The notes beneath the pieces were generated by a model. That model made no database searches. It saw nothing but the letters and a program-made list of their open reading frames with translations, and was not told where the DNA came from. A DNA stretch of 64,000 nucleotides from UBA2767 sp965228625 (lineage in GTDB: Bacteria > Pseudomonadota > Alphaproteobacteria > Rhizobiales > Methyloligellaceae): contig OZ245829.1 in NCBI GenBank assembly GCA_965228625.1, forward strand, positions 3,038,001 through 3,102,000. Direction: 5' to 3'. A program made the translations under genes and the position numbers. This document shows positions 34,783 to 44,301 of this stretch, in pieces. The number at the start of each line of letters is the position of its first letter. Position 1 is the first letter of the stretch.

Positions 34783-36681
34783 TCATTTAGCCGCGAACCA
34801 GAAGGTGTCGGGCTTGTAGATGCCGAAATAGGCCCCGGGGCTCCAGTTGTAGAACGCCTTTTCGGGCACGTTGCGCAGCCGGTTGCTGACGACCACGGGC
34901 TGCAGGGTGGAGTTGACGATTCCGATGGTGAAGACCTGGTCGGCGTGGATGTCGAGCATGTCTTCCCAGACCTTTCTCTGCTGGTCTTCATCGGCCGCGT
35001 ACAGCCAGTCCTGATAGAGGCGCGACAGGCGCGACACTTTCGGCAGCTCCGGCTGCTCACCCATCTTGCCGGCGGTCTGACCCCACAATCCCCATTGCGG
35101 CCATTGCAACTGATACTTGTTGGTGGGTGCGAATTCCTCCGGGCTCATGGCCGCGGTGGGAATGCCGTTCGAGATGCCGGAAAAGGTCGACATGATGGTC
35201 TGGCCGGCGACGATGCGCTGCCGGAACACCTCGCGCTGCGACGGCTTGGTGAAGAGCTTGATGCCCGCCTGGAGCCAACTGTCGTGCACCAGCTCCAGAA
35301 CGTCGACCTGATAGGTGCTCTCGCCCGCCGTGTCGACGGTGATGATCAGCGGCCGCCCGCTCGGCAGCAAGCGAATGCCGTCCTCGTTGCGCTTGGTCAG
35401 ACCCAGTTCGTCGAGAAGCGCGTTGGCGCGCTCAAGGTCCAGCGTCGCCCATGCCGATTGCAGGCGCGGGCGATAGAGCGGGCTTGCGGGCAGGATCGTG
35501 TTGTTCCCCTCACGCGCGAGACCGTAATAGACTACCTGGTTGATCTCGTGCCGGTCGATGGAGAGCGACAGGGCCCGGCGGAAACGCACGTCCTGCAGGA
35601 GTTTGCGCCATTCGGGATCGGCCGCGTTCAGGTTGGGAAACAGGGCGATGTGCGCCCCTTGCGTACGTTTCCACAAGCGGACCGAATAGTCGTGGCGCTG
35701 CTCGCCTTCCTTCAGAAAGGTGTAGTGGTCGAGACGGATGTATTTCGCCTGCAGGTCGCTTTCGCCCGTTCCGGCCTTCGCCGGCACGATCTTCGACTCG
35801 CCGAGCGACAGGACCACGCGGTCGATATAGGGCAATTGCCGGCCGTTGGTGTCGATGCGGTGATAGTACGGATTGCGCCTGAAGATGAAGCGGACGGCCG
35901 GGGGCCGGGTCGTGTTCATCCATGGCTGCAGGGTCGGGAGGTCCGCATTGTCCATGTTGTACCAGCGGTCGCGGCTCATATGCAGATCGGCCCAGTCGAC
36001 CTTGTGGCTGGCCTTCACCAGCACCTTGATGTCCGCCTTGTCGCCATGGTCGATGTGAAACCGCTTGAGATAGTGGGCGGGGCGAAACAGCGCGAGCGGA
36101 CGTGATCCTGCGATCCATGAAATGAACTCGCGGTTCGGCCTGTGCCACGTGTAACGGACGGTGGTCTCGTCGATCACCTCGAATTTCGGCGGCTCGTTCT
36201 CGACGAGCATGGCCTTGGGCAGCCCGCGCGGCGTGAGCTTCTTGTTGTTGACCACGTCCTCCCAGTAGTAGCGGAAATCCTCTGACGTGAAGGGATGGCC
36301 GTCGGACCATTTGTGTCCCTTGCGCAGATGGAACGTGAACTGCCGCCCCTCCTTCACGTCGAAACTCTTCAGGATGTCCGGCGCAAATTCCAGATCCGCG
36401 TCGAGCGAGATCAGACGGGCATAGCCGTAGATGCTCATCATCCGCGTGTCTTTCTGCTTGCCCATCAGCAGTCGCAGCTCTCCGCCGTAGCGGCCGGATG
36501 TCTTGCCCTCGGCGTCAAGGTCGACCCGCTCGGGTTCAATGGGCACGCGCTTTTCCACCGGCGGGAGTTTTCCGGCCCGCACCAGCTTGTCCAGCGCCGG
36601 CGGCTCGATCAGCGCTCCCGCCGAAACCGGTGCGAAGAGGACAACGAGGGCGAACAGCGCCAGCAGCAGGCGACGGGTCAT
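34783..36681 (-). CDS. Oligopeptide ABC transporter substrate-binding protein
   Basis: A 632-residue periplasmic protein of the SBP_bac_5 (DppA/YejA) class, with a signal peptide (MTRRLLLALFALVVLFAPVSAGA). Typical blocks are FTFHLRKGHKWSDGHPFTSEDFRYYWED, FRRNPYYHRIDTNGRQLPYID and VRFRRALSLSIDRHEIN. The open frame continues upstream within the ATPase gene, but the ATG at 36681 overlaps that gene's stop and begins the signal peptide. Length above 600 is consistent with the YejA-like branch. The ligand is probably a peptide or opine-like compound (inference). Confidence 0.92.
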   Translation of the reverse strand: MTRRLLLALFALVVLFAPVSAGALIEPPALDKLVRAGKLPPVEKRVPIEPERVDLDAEGKTSGRYGGELRLLMGKQKDTRMMSIYGYARLISLDADLEFAPDILKSFDVKEGRQFTFHLRKGHKWSDGHPFTSEDFRYYWEDVVNNKKLTPRGLPKAMLVENEPPKFEVIDETTVRYTWHRPNREFISWIAGSRPLALFRPAHYLKRFHIDHGDKADIKVLVKASHKVDWADLHMSRDRWYNMDNADLPTLQPWMNTTRPPAVRFIFRRNPYYHRIDTNGRQLPYIDRVVLSLGESKIVPAKAGTGESDLQAKYIRLDHYTFLKEGEQRHDYSVRLWKRTQGAHIALFPNLNAADPEWRKLLQDVRFRRALSLSIDRHEINQVVYYGLAREGNNTILPASPLYRPRLQSAWATLDLERANALLDELGLTKRNEDGIRLLPSGRPLIITVDTAGESTYQVDVLELVHDSWLQAGIKLFTKPSQREVFRQRIVAGQTIMSTFSGISNGIPTAAMSPEEFAPTNKYQLQWPQWGLWGQTAGKMGEQPELPKVSRLSRLYQDWLYAADEDQQRKVWEDMLDIHADQVFTIGIVNSTLQPVVVSNRLRNVPEKAFYNWSPGAYFGIYKPDTFWFAAK

Positions 36682-38567
36682 TGTCCGAGCTCCCGGCGCG
36701 ACGCGCCCTGCGCGGCAAGGACGTAGTGCTCGCTGCCCAGATCGAACATGGCCGAGGGATGATCGGGGCCCATGGCAAACGGCATTGGCCATTTCTCCGG
36801 GTCGTCGCCGCCCGGTTTTCCGAAACTGGAGAAATCCAGTCTCCGGTCGAGATCCGGATAGGGCACGGCGGCGATCAGCCGGCGCGTATAGTGGTGGACG
36901 GGATTGCGGAACAGGATTTCCCGTGGCGCGATCTCGACGATGCGGCCCTTGCACATCACCGCGATGCGGTCGGCGACGTAATCGACGACCGCGAGGTTGT
37001 GGGAAATGAACAGGTAGGTGAGCCCCAGGTCCTTCTGCAGGTCCTTGAACAGGTTCAGCACCTGCGCCTGGATCGAGACGTCGAGGGCCGACACCGGCTC
37101 GTCGCAGATCAGAAGATCGGGTTTGAGGGCGAGGGCGCGCGCCAGGCCGATGCGCTGGCGCTGCCCGCCGGAAAAACTGTGCGGGTAGCGGCTGAGAAAC
37201 CTCGGGTCGAGCCCGACGAGCCGCATCAGCTCCTTGACCATTTCGGCCTGCTGCGCCGGCGAGCCGGTCTTGTGAATGATCAGCGGCTCACGGATGATGT
37301 CGAAGACCGTCATGCGCGGATTGAGCGAGCTTTGCGGGTCCTGGAAGACCATCTGGATCCTGCGGCGAAGCGGCAACATCTCGTCCACCGGCACCGCGAG
37401 GAGATCGATCTCCTCGCCGTGGTCGTTGAACGTGACGGAGCCGCTGTCCGGCGTTATGGCGCGCATGATGATCTTGCTGACCGACGTCTTGCCGCATCCG
37501 CTTTCGCCCACAAGCCCGAGACACTCGCCGCGCCTGATGTCGAAGCTGACATCATCCACGGCCAACGTCCGCGCGACTTCGCGCGAGCCGAGCCAGGCCT
37601 GCTTGCGCGTCGTGTAGGACTTGGTCAGGCCCTGCACGCTCAACAGGTTGACGTCGGCGTTAACGCCCTCCGGCCAGGGGGCGTGGGTCTCGATCATCGG
37701 GCCGGTCTCGTATGTGATCTCGCGCAGCGGTGTGAGCCGCTCGCCCGGCTTCATGTCGAAATGGGGAACCGCCTCCATCAGTGCGCGCAGATACGGGTGC
37801 TTCGGCCGGCGGAAGATGTCGGTGATAGTGCCGCTTTCCATGACCTGGCCGTGATACAGAACGACCACCTCCTCGGCGATGTTGGCAACCACGCCGAGAT
37901 CGTGGGTGATCATCAGAACCGCCATGCCGAACTCGGCCTGAAGGTCCTTGAGGAGCTTGAGGATGGCGGCCTGGATCGAGACGTCCAGGGCCGTTGTCGG
38001 CTCGTCCGCGATCAGCAGGGCCGGACGGCAGATCAGGGCCATGGCGATCATCGCCCTCTGACGCAGGCCGCCGGAGAGCTCGAAGGCGTATTTGTCGACC
38101 GCGCCGGCGGGATCGGGAAAGCCGACCAGCTTCAGCATGTTCTCGACCGTGTCGCGCCCTTCCGCCTTGCCGACGTTACGGTGCAGGTGCAACGCCTCGC
38201 CGATCTGGTTGCCGATGGTGTGGAACTGCGACAGCGACGTCATCGGCTCCTGGAACACGATCGAGATGCTGCCGCCGCGAATGTCGCGCATCTCGCGGCT
38301 GTCGGGCGAGAGCGCGGCAATGTCGACCACGCCGCCGTCGCGTACGGGATCGGCAAACAGGATTTCGCCCGAGGTGATGCGGCCGACCCGCGGCAGAATA
38401 CCCATGATCGACTGCGCGATAACCGATTTTCCGGAACCGGACTCGCCGACCAGGGCCACGGTCGATCCGGGCCGGATGCGCATGGAAACGCCCTTTACGG
38501 CCTCGACCGTGCCGCCGAGCAGGGAAAACTCGACCCTGAGGTCGTTAATCCTCACAAGGTCATTCAA
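36678..38567 (-). CDS. Oligopeptide ABC transporter, fused double ATP-binding protein (YejF-like)
   Basis: A 629-residue protein with two complete ATPase domains in tandem. The first has GESGSGKSV, LSGGLRQRAMIAMAL and LLIADEPTTALDVS. The second has GESGCGKTS, FSGGQRQRIGLARAL and LLICDEPVSALDVS. Both contain the oligopeptide C-terminal extension (RRPKHPYLRALMEAVPH and RNPVHHYTRRLIAAVP). It is the first gene of the minus-strand operon, followed by the binding protein and two permeases, each overlapping or closely spaced. The order F-A-B-E differs from the usual yejABEF. Confidence 0.93.
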   Translation of the reverse strand: MNDLVRINDLRVEFSLLGGTVEAVKGVSMRIRPGSTVALVGESGSGKSVIAQSIMGILPRVGRITSGEILFADPVRDGGVVDIAALSPDSREMRDIRGGSISIVFQEPMTSLSQFHTIGNQIGEALHLHRNVGKAEGRDTVENMLKLVGFPDPAGAVDKYAFELSGGLRQRAMIAMALICRPALLIADEPTTALDVSIQAAILKLLKDLQAEFGMAVLMITHDLGVVANIAEEVVVLYHGQVMESGTITDIFRRPKHPYLRALMEAVPHFDMKPGERLTPLREITYETGPMIETHAPWPEGVNADVNLLSVQGLTKSYTTRKQAWLGSREVARTLAVDDVSFDIRRGECLGLVGESGCGKTSVSKIIMRAITPDSGSVTFNDHGEEIDLLAVPVDEMLPLRRRIQMVFQDPQSSLNPRMTVFDIIREPLIIHKTGSPAQQAEMVKELMRLVGLDPRFLSRYPHSFSGGQRQRIGLARALALKPDLLICDEPVSALDVSIQAQVLNLFKDLQKDLGLTYLFISHNLAVVDYVADRIAVMCKGRIVEIAPREILFRNPVHHYTRRLIAAVPYPDLDRRLDFSSFGKPGGDDPEKWPMPFAMGPDHPSAMFDLGSEHYVLAAQGASRRELGQ

Positions 38568-38719
38568 GGAAGGGCACTCTTCGATTCAAGGTCAGCCAAC
38601 AGGCAAAAACGTAACATGGCGTATGGTGTGGAACAATTCGACGCCACGCCCCCCAGCTTAACATTGCGTATGAAATGAATACGACAGGCAGGGGAATCCG
38701 GATGCCGTTTCCCGGTCCG

Positions 38720-39169
38720 TCAGAACTGGCTGAGGGGCTTGGTCATGGCGATGTGATCGTCGTGCCACTGACCGTCGAGCGGCCGGAATCCCTGGTTTTC
38801 CGCCCAGGCGCGATGATCGCGTCGAATCCAGCCGAACAGTGCATTTTCGGCTGATTTCCAGTCACGCCAGTCGAGATCGATGGCCGCGGAGAGCAGGTGC
38901 GCGCCAAGGCCCTTGCCGCGATACGCCTCACGGATATTCAATGTCCGGTAGCGGATCAGACTATCGCTCCACTGCACCAGATGCGTCGCACCGACGAGAT
39001 CCGGTCCGTCGAACAGTCCGTAAGAGAAACGCCTTGGATCATGCAGCTTTGTCGTGTAGGGGCCGAGCCGTCTCACGACCTCGCGAAACTTCTTGTCCGG
39101 ATCGCGGAAATGGTCGACTTCGAACCAGTAGGTCTTGAGCTCGTCGAACGAAATATGAATGACATCCAT
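38720..39169 (-). CDS. GNAT-family N-acetyltransferase
   Basis: A 149-residue acetyltransferase-like protein. The acetyl-CoA-binding motif is RGKGLGAHLL (about residues 84-93), preceded by the beta strand RYRTLNIREAY. The C-terminus carries GFRPLDGQWHDDHIAMTKPL, typical of the fold. It may be a monocistronic gene, with a 152-base gap to the peptide-importer operon downstream of it on its other side. The acceptor is unknown; nothing around it points to one. Confidence 0.8.
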   Translation of the reverse strand: MDVIHISFDELKTYWFEVDHFRDPDKKFREVVRRLGPYTTKLHDPRRFSYGLFDGPDLVGATHLVQWSDSLIRYRTLNIREAYRGKGLGAHLLSAAIDLDWRDWKSAENALFGWIRRDHRAWAENQGFRPLDGQWHDDHIAMTKPLSQF

Positions 39170-39414
39170 TTTCGATATCCGGTTGCGTCAACGCAGATTT
39201 TACCGTTGTTGAGGCTTGAAAGTTCAACCCGAGCGGGCAGATAAGCCGTATCACCGATGAACGTCGGTACCGCGTATTCGGATGCCCGGTGCATCGCGTT
39301 TGCACGGGCAATCGTTAAGGATTGTAAAGCACATTACGAGCAACTACCGTACCCCCGGCCGGCGGACGAGTCTCATTGGGCGGCGGTGCGGTTCACAGTA
39401 AGTAAGGCCGGCTG

Positions 39415-40632
39415 ATGGTCGAAGCATTAAGGTCCAAGCGCATCCTGATCTACAGCCACGACACGTTCGGCCTTGGCCATTTGCGCCGCTGCCGGACGAT
39501 CGCCCATTCGCTCGTCGAGCGCTTCAAGGGCCTGACCGTGCTGATCCTTTCGGGATCTCCGATCATCGGAAACTACGATTTCCGTGCCCGGGTGGACTTC
39601 ATCCGCATCCCCGGCGTCATCAAGCTCTACAACGGGGACTATACGTCGCTCGGCCTGCATATCGACCTGAAGGACACGCTCTCCATCCGCGAGTCCATTA
39701 TCCGCCACACGGCACGGACGTTTTCTCCCGACCTGTTGCTCGTCGACAAGGAACCGCTCGGCCTGAAGGGGGAAATGGCGGAGACCCTTCAAATGCTGAA
39801 ATCCGCCGATACGCGGCTCGTTCTCGGCATGCGCGACGTAATGGACGAGCCGATGCTGCTCAAGAAGGAGTGGAGCAGCGGCCATTCGCTTGCGGCGATG
39901 GAAAATCTCTATGACGAAATCTGGGTCTATGGCCTGGAAGAGTTCGTCGATCCGCTCGACAGCATGAACCTGTCTCCGGTCATTCGCGAAAAGATGCACT
40001 ACACCGGCTACCTTCCGCGGTCCCTGCCGAAGGAGACCGATCTGCCGAAAGCGCTGGACATCGAAGAACCGTACATGCTGGTGACAGCCGGCGGCGGCGG
40101 AGACGGCGTCGCCATGATCGACTGGGTCATGCGCGCCTATGAGGCGGACGACGCGCTCCCCCTCGACGCGCTCGTCGTGCTCGGACCTTTCATGCCCCAT
40201 GAGGAGCGCGACGATTTCATCGAACGCGCCAAACGCTTGGACCGGGTCAACGTGATCACCTTCGATTCCCGCATGGAGGTGCTGATGGCCAACTCGAGCT
40301 GCGTCGTGTCGATGGGGGGATACAACACGTTCTGTGAAATCCTCTCCTATGACAGGCCGGCCCTGGTCATCCCCCGCACAGAGCCGCGCAAGGAGCAACT
40401 CATCCGCGCCTTGCGCGCGAAGGAGCTGGGGCTGTTGGACGTTCTGGTTCCCGACGCAGAGATGGATACCGGCGTCATGATCGACGCCCTGAAGAGGCTC
40501 CCGCAACAGGCGAAGCCATCGGCGGCGCTGCGGCCGGATATGCTTGGCGGGCTTGACTATATCGGCGGCATGGCGCGCAGAATCCTCGGCGATGGAATCG
40601 ATGCCGAGGAGCTCCAGCTCGCCGACGTCTGA
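39415..40632 (+). CDS. MurG-like predicted glycosyltransferase (COG4671-like)
   Basis: A 405-residue GT-B-fold protein. The N-terminus SKRILIYSHDTFGLGHLRRC is the glycine/histidine donor-acceptor loop seen in MurG-like enzymes. The C-terminal half has YMLVTAGGGGDGVAMIDWVM, then SSCVVSMGGYNTFCEILSYD and ALVIPRTEPRKEQLIRA, matching the nucleotide-sugar-binding face of family-28-like transferases. The substrate is unknown. It is the first of four plus-strand genes that are tightly packed (10-base gap, then two overlaps). All of them are likely to make or modify one glycan. Confidence 0.85.
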   Translation: MVEALRSKRILIYSHDTFGLGHLRRCRTIAHSLVERFKGLTVLILSGSPIIGNYDFRARVDFIRIPGVIKLYNGDYTSLGLHIDLKDTLSIRESIIRHTARTFSPDLLLVDKEPLGLKGEMAETLQMLKSADTRLVLGMRDVMDEPMLLKKEWSSGHSLAAMENLYDEIWVYGLEEFVDPLDSMNLSPVIREKMHYTGYLPRSLPKETDLPKALDIEEPYMLVTAGGGGDGVAMIDWVMRAYEADDALPLDALVVLGPFMPHEERDDFIERAKRLDRVNVITFDSRMEVLMANSSCVVSMGGYNTFCEILSYDRPALVIPRTEPRKEQLIRALRAKELGLLDVLVPDAEMDTGVMIDALKRLPQQAKPSAALRPDMLGGLDYIGGMARRILGDGIDAEELQLADV

Positions 40633-40642
40633 CGGAGACACC

Positions 40643-41893
40643 GTGTCCGGTCCGGTCGCATTCGTGCTCAAGGGCTATCCGCGCCTTTCCGAAACCTTCA
40701 TTGCCCAGGAGATCCTGGCGCTCGAGCGGCGCGGCCTCGATATCGTCATCGTGTCCCTGCGCCAGCCGACGGACACCCGGCGCCATCCGGTCCACGAGGA
40801 GATCAGGGCGCCGGTGCTTTATCTTCCCGAGTTTCCGTCCCGCGAGCCGGGGCGGGTGGCAAGGGCGTGGGCACGCGCGCGCCGGCGCGCCGGCTACAAG
40901 GCCGCCCGCAGGCAGTGGCTCAGGGACCTGCGACGGGACTTCTCGGTCGTGCGGATGCGCAGTTTCCTTCAGGCGCTCGTTCTGGCCGAGGAGCTCGAAG
41001 CGGACACGACGCGATTCCACGCGCATTATCTGCATACGCCGGCGTCCGTGACCCGCTACGCGGCCATGACCCGCGGTGCGCCCTGGACTTGCTCGGCGCA
41101 CGCACGCGACATCTGGACCACACCGGACTGGGAGAAGCGCGAAAAGCTCGGTGATCTGGAGTGGCTGGTCACGTGCACGGAATACGGTTTCAGGCATTTG
41201 ACGGGTCTTGCGCCTGCGCCCGAGCGCCTGGAGCTTGTCTATCACGGGCTCGACTTCTCCCGCTTTCCTGCGCCCCCACGCGCCAGGAACGGCGGCGACG
41301 GCAGCAGCGAGAGCCGCGCCGTGACCGTCCTCTCCGTCGGCCGCGCGGTCCCGAAAAAGGGCTACGAGTGTCTGCTCGAGGCGCTTGCCGCCCTGCCGGA
41401 CGCGCTTCACTGGCGCTTCGTGCATATCGGCTTCGGCGATATGCTGGACGCGCTGAAACGCCGGGCGCGGGATCTCGGCATTGAAGACAGGGTGACGTGG
41501 ATGGGAGGGCAGCCGCAGGACACGGTGATCGAGGCGTATCGCAGCGCGGACCTGTTCGTGCTCGCCAACCGTGTTGCCGAAGACGGCGACATGGACGGGC
41601 TGCCGAACGTCATGATGGAAGCGCAGAGCCAGGGCCTGCCCTGCCTGTCGACACGGATTTCCGCGATTCCCGAGCTCATCGAGGACGGCGTCAACGGCGT
41701 GCTGGTGGCACCCGACGACGCCGGCGCGCTTTGCACGGAACTGGCGCGGCTGATTGCCGACCCGGATCTGCGCCAGCGGCTGGGCGCGCGCGGGTCCGAC
41801 CGGGTACGGCGCGATTTTTCGCACGAGCACGGCGTCGACCAACTCGCGCGCAGGTTCGGGCTTCCCGAAGCGCTTGAAGTTTCATGCAAATGA
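40643..41893 (+). CDS. Glycosyltransferase family 4 (group 1)
   Basis: A 416-residue GT-B enzyme starting with GTG 10 bases after the previous gene. It opens VAFVLKGYPRLSETFIAQEI, the usual start of capsule- and exopolysaccharide-type group 1 transferases. The C-terminal domain holds VLSVGRAVPKKGYECLLEAL, WMGGQPQDTVIEAYRSADLF and the donor-binding E-x7-E region EAQSQGLPCLSTRISAIPELIE-like, around residues 330-350. It overlaps the next gene by 10 bases. It probably adds a hexose to a lipid- or polymer-linked acceptor (family-level inference). Confidence 0.9.
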   Translation: MSGPVAFVLKGYPRLSETFIAQEILALERRGLDIVIVSLRQPTDTRRHPVHEEIRAPVLYLPEFPSREPGRVARAWARARRRAGYKAARRQWLRDLRRDFSVVRMRSFLQALVLAEELEADTTRFHAHYLHTPASVTRYAAMTRGAPWTCSAHARDIWTTPDWEKREKLGDLEWLVTCTEYGFRHLTGLAPAPERLELVYHGLDFSRFPAPPRARNGGDGSSESRAVTVLSVGRAVPKKGYECLLEALAALPDALHWRFVHIGFGDMLDALKRRARDLGIEDRVTWMGGQPQDTVIEAYRSADLFVLANRVAEDGDMDGLPNVMMEAQSQGLPCLSTRISAIPELIEDGVNGVLVAPDDAGALCTELARLIADPDLRQRLGARGSDRVRRDFSHEHGVDQLARRFGLPEALEVSCK

Positions 41894-42480
41894 TCCCGCT
41901 CGCCATGATCCGCCACGGCCCGACCGCGTGGAACAGCGAGAAACGCCTTCAGGGACATACCGACGTGCCGTTGAGCGCGGAGGGGCGTGAGGTGGTTTCG
42001 AGCTGGCGCGTACCCCAGGAGCTTGAAGCCTATCGCTGGGTCTCAAGCCCGCTTTCGCGCGCGACCGAAACCGCAAGACTGCTCGGCGCGCAACAGCCCG
42101 AGATCGAGCCGCGGCTCATGGAGATGCACTACGGAGACTGGGAAGGGCGCAAGCTCCCGGAGCTGCGGCAGTCCCTCGGCAAGGAGATGGCCGACAACGA
42201 GGCGCGCGGGATCGATTTCCGTCCCGAAGGCGGTGAACGGCCCCGCGAGGTTCAGGACCGGCTGCGCTCATGGCTGGTTGACGTGGGGCAAGTGGCCGAA
42301 CCGACCGTTGCCGTCTCGCATCACGGCGTGCTGCGTGCGCTCTATGCGCTTGCGACAGGCTGGAACATGGTCGACCCCCTGCCGGAGAAGTTCCGCTGGG
42401 GTGCCATGCATTGCTTCCACGTGTCCGGCGACGGCGGCCTGCAGCTCGATCGCATCAACGTCAGCATCGAAACCGCATGA
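41884..42480 (+). CDS. Histidine phosphatase (phosphoglycerate-mutase-like)
   Basis: A 198-residue enzyme of the histidine phosphatase superfamily. It has the catalytic RHG motif at residues 10-12 (MIRHGPTAWNSEKRLQGHTD), the arginine in SSPLSRATETARLL, an acid in MEMHYGDWEGRKLPEL and the second histidine pair in AVSHHGVLRALYAL. These are the pattern of small-molecule phosphatases such as alpha-ribazole phosphatase or sugar-phosphate phosphatases. It overlaps the upstream glycosyltransferase and its stop overlaps the start of the next one (ATGA). This suggests that it dephosphorylates a sugar-phosphate intermediate of the same pathway (inference). Confidence 0.88.
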   Translation: MQMIPLAMIRHGPTAWNSEKRLQGHTDVPLSAEGREVVSSWRVPQELEAYRWVSSPLSRATETARLLGAQQPEIEPRLMEMHYGDWEGRKLPELRQSLGKEMADNEARGIDFRPEGGERPREVQDRLRSWLVDVGQVAEPTVAVSHHGVLRALYALATGWNMVDPLPEKFRWGAMHCFHVSGDGGLQLDRINVSIETA

Positions 42481-43658
42481 GCGCGCCCCGCGTCTTTTTT
42501 TACGTTCAGTACCTTCAGGGTGTCGGGCATCTCCACCGCACCGCGCATATCGCCGCCGCCATGGCGCAAACGGGCTTTGCGGTCGATCTGGTGTCCGGCG
42601 GTGTCCCGGTGCCGGGCCTTGCGCCGGACGGTGTCCGCGTTCACCAGCTCCCGCCGATCAGGTGCCGGGATGGTGATTTCGGCGATCTGGTCGACGTGGA
42701 TGGCGCGCCCGTTGATGACGCATTCAAGGATCGCCGGCGTGACGCGCTGCTCGACCTGTTCCGGGGCATACGCCCGGCGGCGCTGGTCATCGAGGCATTT
42801 CCTTTCGGCCGTCGGCAGATGCGTTTCGAACTCATGCCGCTTCTCGAGGCCGCGCGGGAAACGTCGCCGCGGCCGCTTGTCGTCTGCTCGGTGCGGGACG
42901 TTCTGCAGACCGGCAGGAAGCCTGGCCGTGCGCAGGAAACACTGGACCTGTTGGACGCTTTCTTCGACCACGTCCTCGTCCATGGCGATCCTGCATTTGC
43001 GCGTCTCGACATGACGTTTCCGCGCGCCTCGGAGATCGCCGAGAAGGTGCAATACACCGGGCTGGTGGGCGATTTTGCCAAGAATGCGCCGGTTTCGAAG
43101 GGCAGCGAAAGTGGCGAGGTCCTCGTGTCTGCGGGCGGAGGAGCGACGCGGAGCGAGGTGCTGTTGTCGGCAGCGATGCAGGCGCGCGCCCTGACCAATG
43201 CCAAAGACCGGACGTGGCGGCTGCTGGCCGGTCCGAACCTGCCGCCCGGCGCGTTCGAGGAGCTCAGCGCACGCAAACCGGACGGTGTGGTTCTGGAGCC
43301 CAACCGGCGCGATTTCCCCGACCTGCTGGCGTCGTCTGCATTGTCGGTGTCTCAGGCGGGGTACAACACGGTCGTCGATGTCCTGCGCTGCGGATGCCCG
43401 GCGGTTCTTGTTCCCTATGCGGCGCGCGGGGAAACGGAGCAGCTCACGCGCGCCCGGCGCATGGAGGAACTGGGTCTGGCGCGTGTGGTTGAACCTGACG
43501 CCCTTTCGCCGGAAACGCTCGCCCGTGCGATAGATGCGGCCCTTGCGGGTCGTCGTCCGAAACCGGTGCCGCTGGACGTCTCCGGGGCTGAGAAAAGCGC
43601 GGAATCTGTTTCGGCGTGGCTTCGATCCGGACGAGAAGGCTCTAGCGGCGGCCGATGA
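42477..43658 (+). CDS. Second MurG-like predicted glycosyltransferase
   Basis: A 393-residue GT-B-like protein related in design to the one at 39415-40632. The N-terminus RVFFYVQYLQGVGHLHRTA carries the GxGHLxR loop. The C-terminus has GEVLVSAGGGATRSEVLL, ALSVSQAGYNTVVDVLRCGC and AVLVPYAARGETEQLTRA. The ATG overlaps the stop of the phosphatase gene (ATGA). Its last 17 bases overlap, tail-to-tail, the methyltransferase gene on the other strand. Confidence 0.85.
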   Translation: MSAPRVFFYVQYLQGVGHLHRTAHIAAAMAQTGFAVDLVSGGVPVPGLAPDGVRVHQLPPIRCRDGDFGDLVDVDGAPVDDAFKDRRRDALLDLFRGIRPAALVIEAFPFGRRQMRFELMPLLEAARETSPRPLVVCSVRDVLQTGRKPGRAQETLDLLDAFFDHVLVHGDPAFARLDMTFPRASEIAEKVQYTGLVGDFAKNAPVSKGSESGEVLVSAGGGATRSEVLLSAAMQARALTNAKDRTWRLLAGPNLPPGAFEELSARKPDGVVLEPNRRDFPDLLASSALSVSQAGYNTVVDVLRCGCPAVLVPYAARGETEQLTRARRMEELGLARVVEPDALSPETLARAIDAALAGRRPKPVPLDVSGAEKSAESVSAWLRSGREGSSGGR

Positions 43659-44298
43659 GCATGAACCGGGTGTAGTTCTTCAGCTCCAGTTCTCCCTCGA
43701 AGAGGGTTTCCGACAACGGAACCTGCTGCTTGAACTGCTCGAGGCTCTTGACGCAGTTCACATGCCCGTCGATGCCGAAATAGTTGTTCGACTGGAGCGT
43801 GAGCAGCGTGCCGGCCGGGATGCGCTCGAACCACTTGTCGATCGTCTCCAGATGCTCGCAGCTCGTATTGACGATGAGGTCGAACGTATCCGGCGGAAAA
43901 TCGATCTCATACATGTTGGCAAGCAGGAACTCGAACCGCCCGGCGTCCACATGGGTGCGGTTCAGGCTCCTGGCGATGTCTTCACAGGCCGGGTCCATAT
44001 CCACGCTGCGCACGGTTTCGATCCTGAACCGCGGATCGTGCAGCAGCATGGCGCCGAGAACGCCGTACCAGCCGCCGAGAATGCAAACCCGGCCCAGGTC
44101 GCCCCCGGTCGCCGCCAGCAGCTTCTCCACGAGCCATCGCTTCGACGTCATCTGGTTTCGGTTGAGGGCGTGGCCGAGTGTCAGGCGCGGGTACCGCAGC
44201 GCCGTCTCGCGGATATCCGCGACGAACGGGCTGTCGAAATAGACCGACAGGCCCTTGAGAATATCCAGATGCATGCTCTGGCGGTCGGATCGCTCCAT
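43642..44298 (-). CDS. Class I SAM-dependent methyltransferase
   Basis: A 218-residue protein with a Rossmann-type SAM site: VCILGGWYGVLGAMLL (motif I), the acidic end of the second strand in RSVDMDPACEDIA, and FDLIVNTSCEHLE (motif IV region). The acceptor is unknown. It is downstream of the ABC-like gene (3-base gap, same operon) and overlaps the convergent glycosyltransferase gene, so it probably acts on the same glycan or lipid. Small methyltransferases often cap O-antigen-type chains, but this is only an analogy. Confidence 0.82.
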   Translation of the reverse strand: MERSDRQSMHLDILKGLSVYFDSPFVADIRETALRYPRLTLGHALNRNQMTSKRWLVEKLLAATGGDLGRVCILGGWYGVLGAMLLHDPRFRIETVRSVDMDPACEDIARSLNRTHVDAGRFEFLLANMYEIDFPPDTFDLIVNTSCEHLETIDKWFERIPAGTLLTLQSNNYFGIDGHVNCVKSLEQFKQQVPLSETLFEGELELKNYTRFMLIGRR

Positions 44299-44301
44299 GC
44301 G

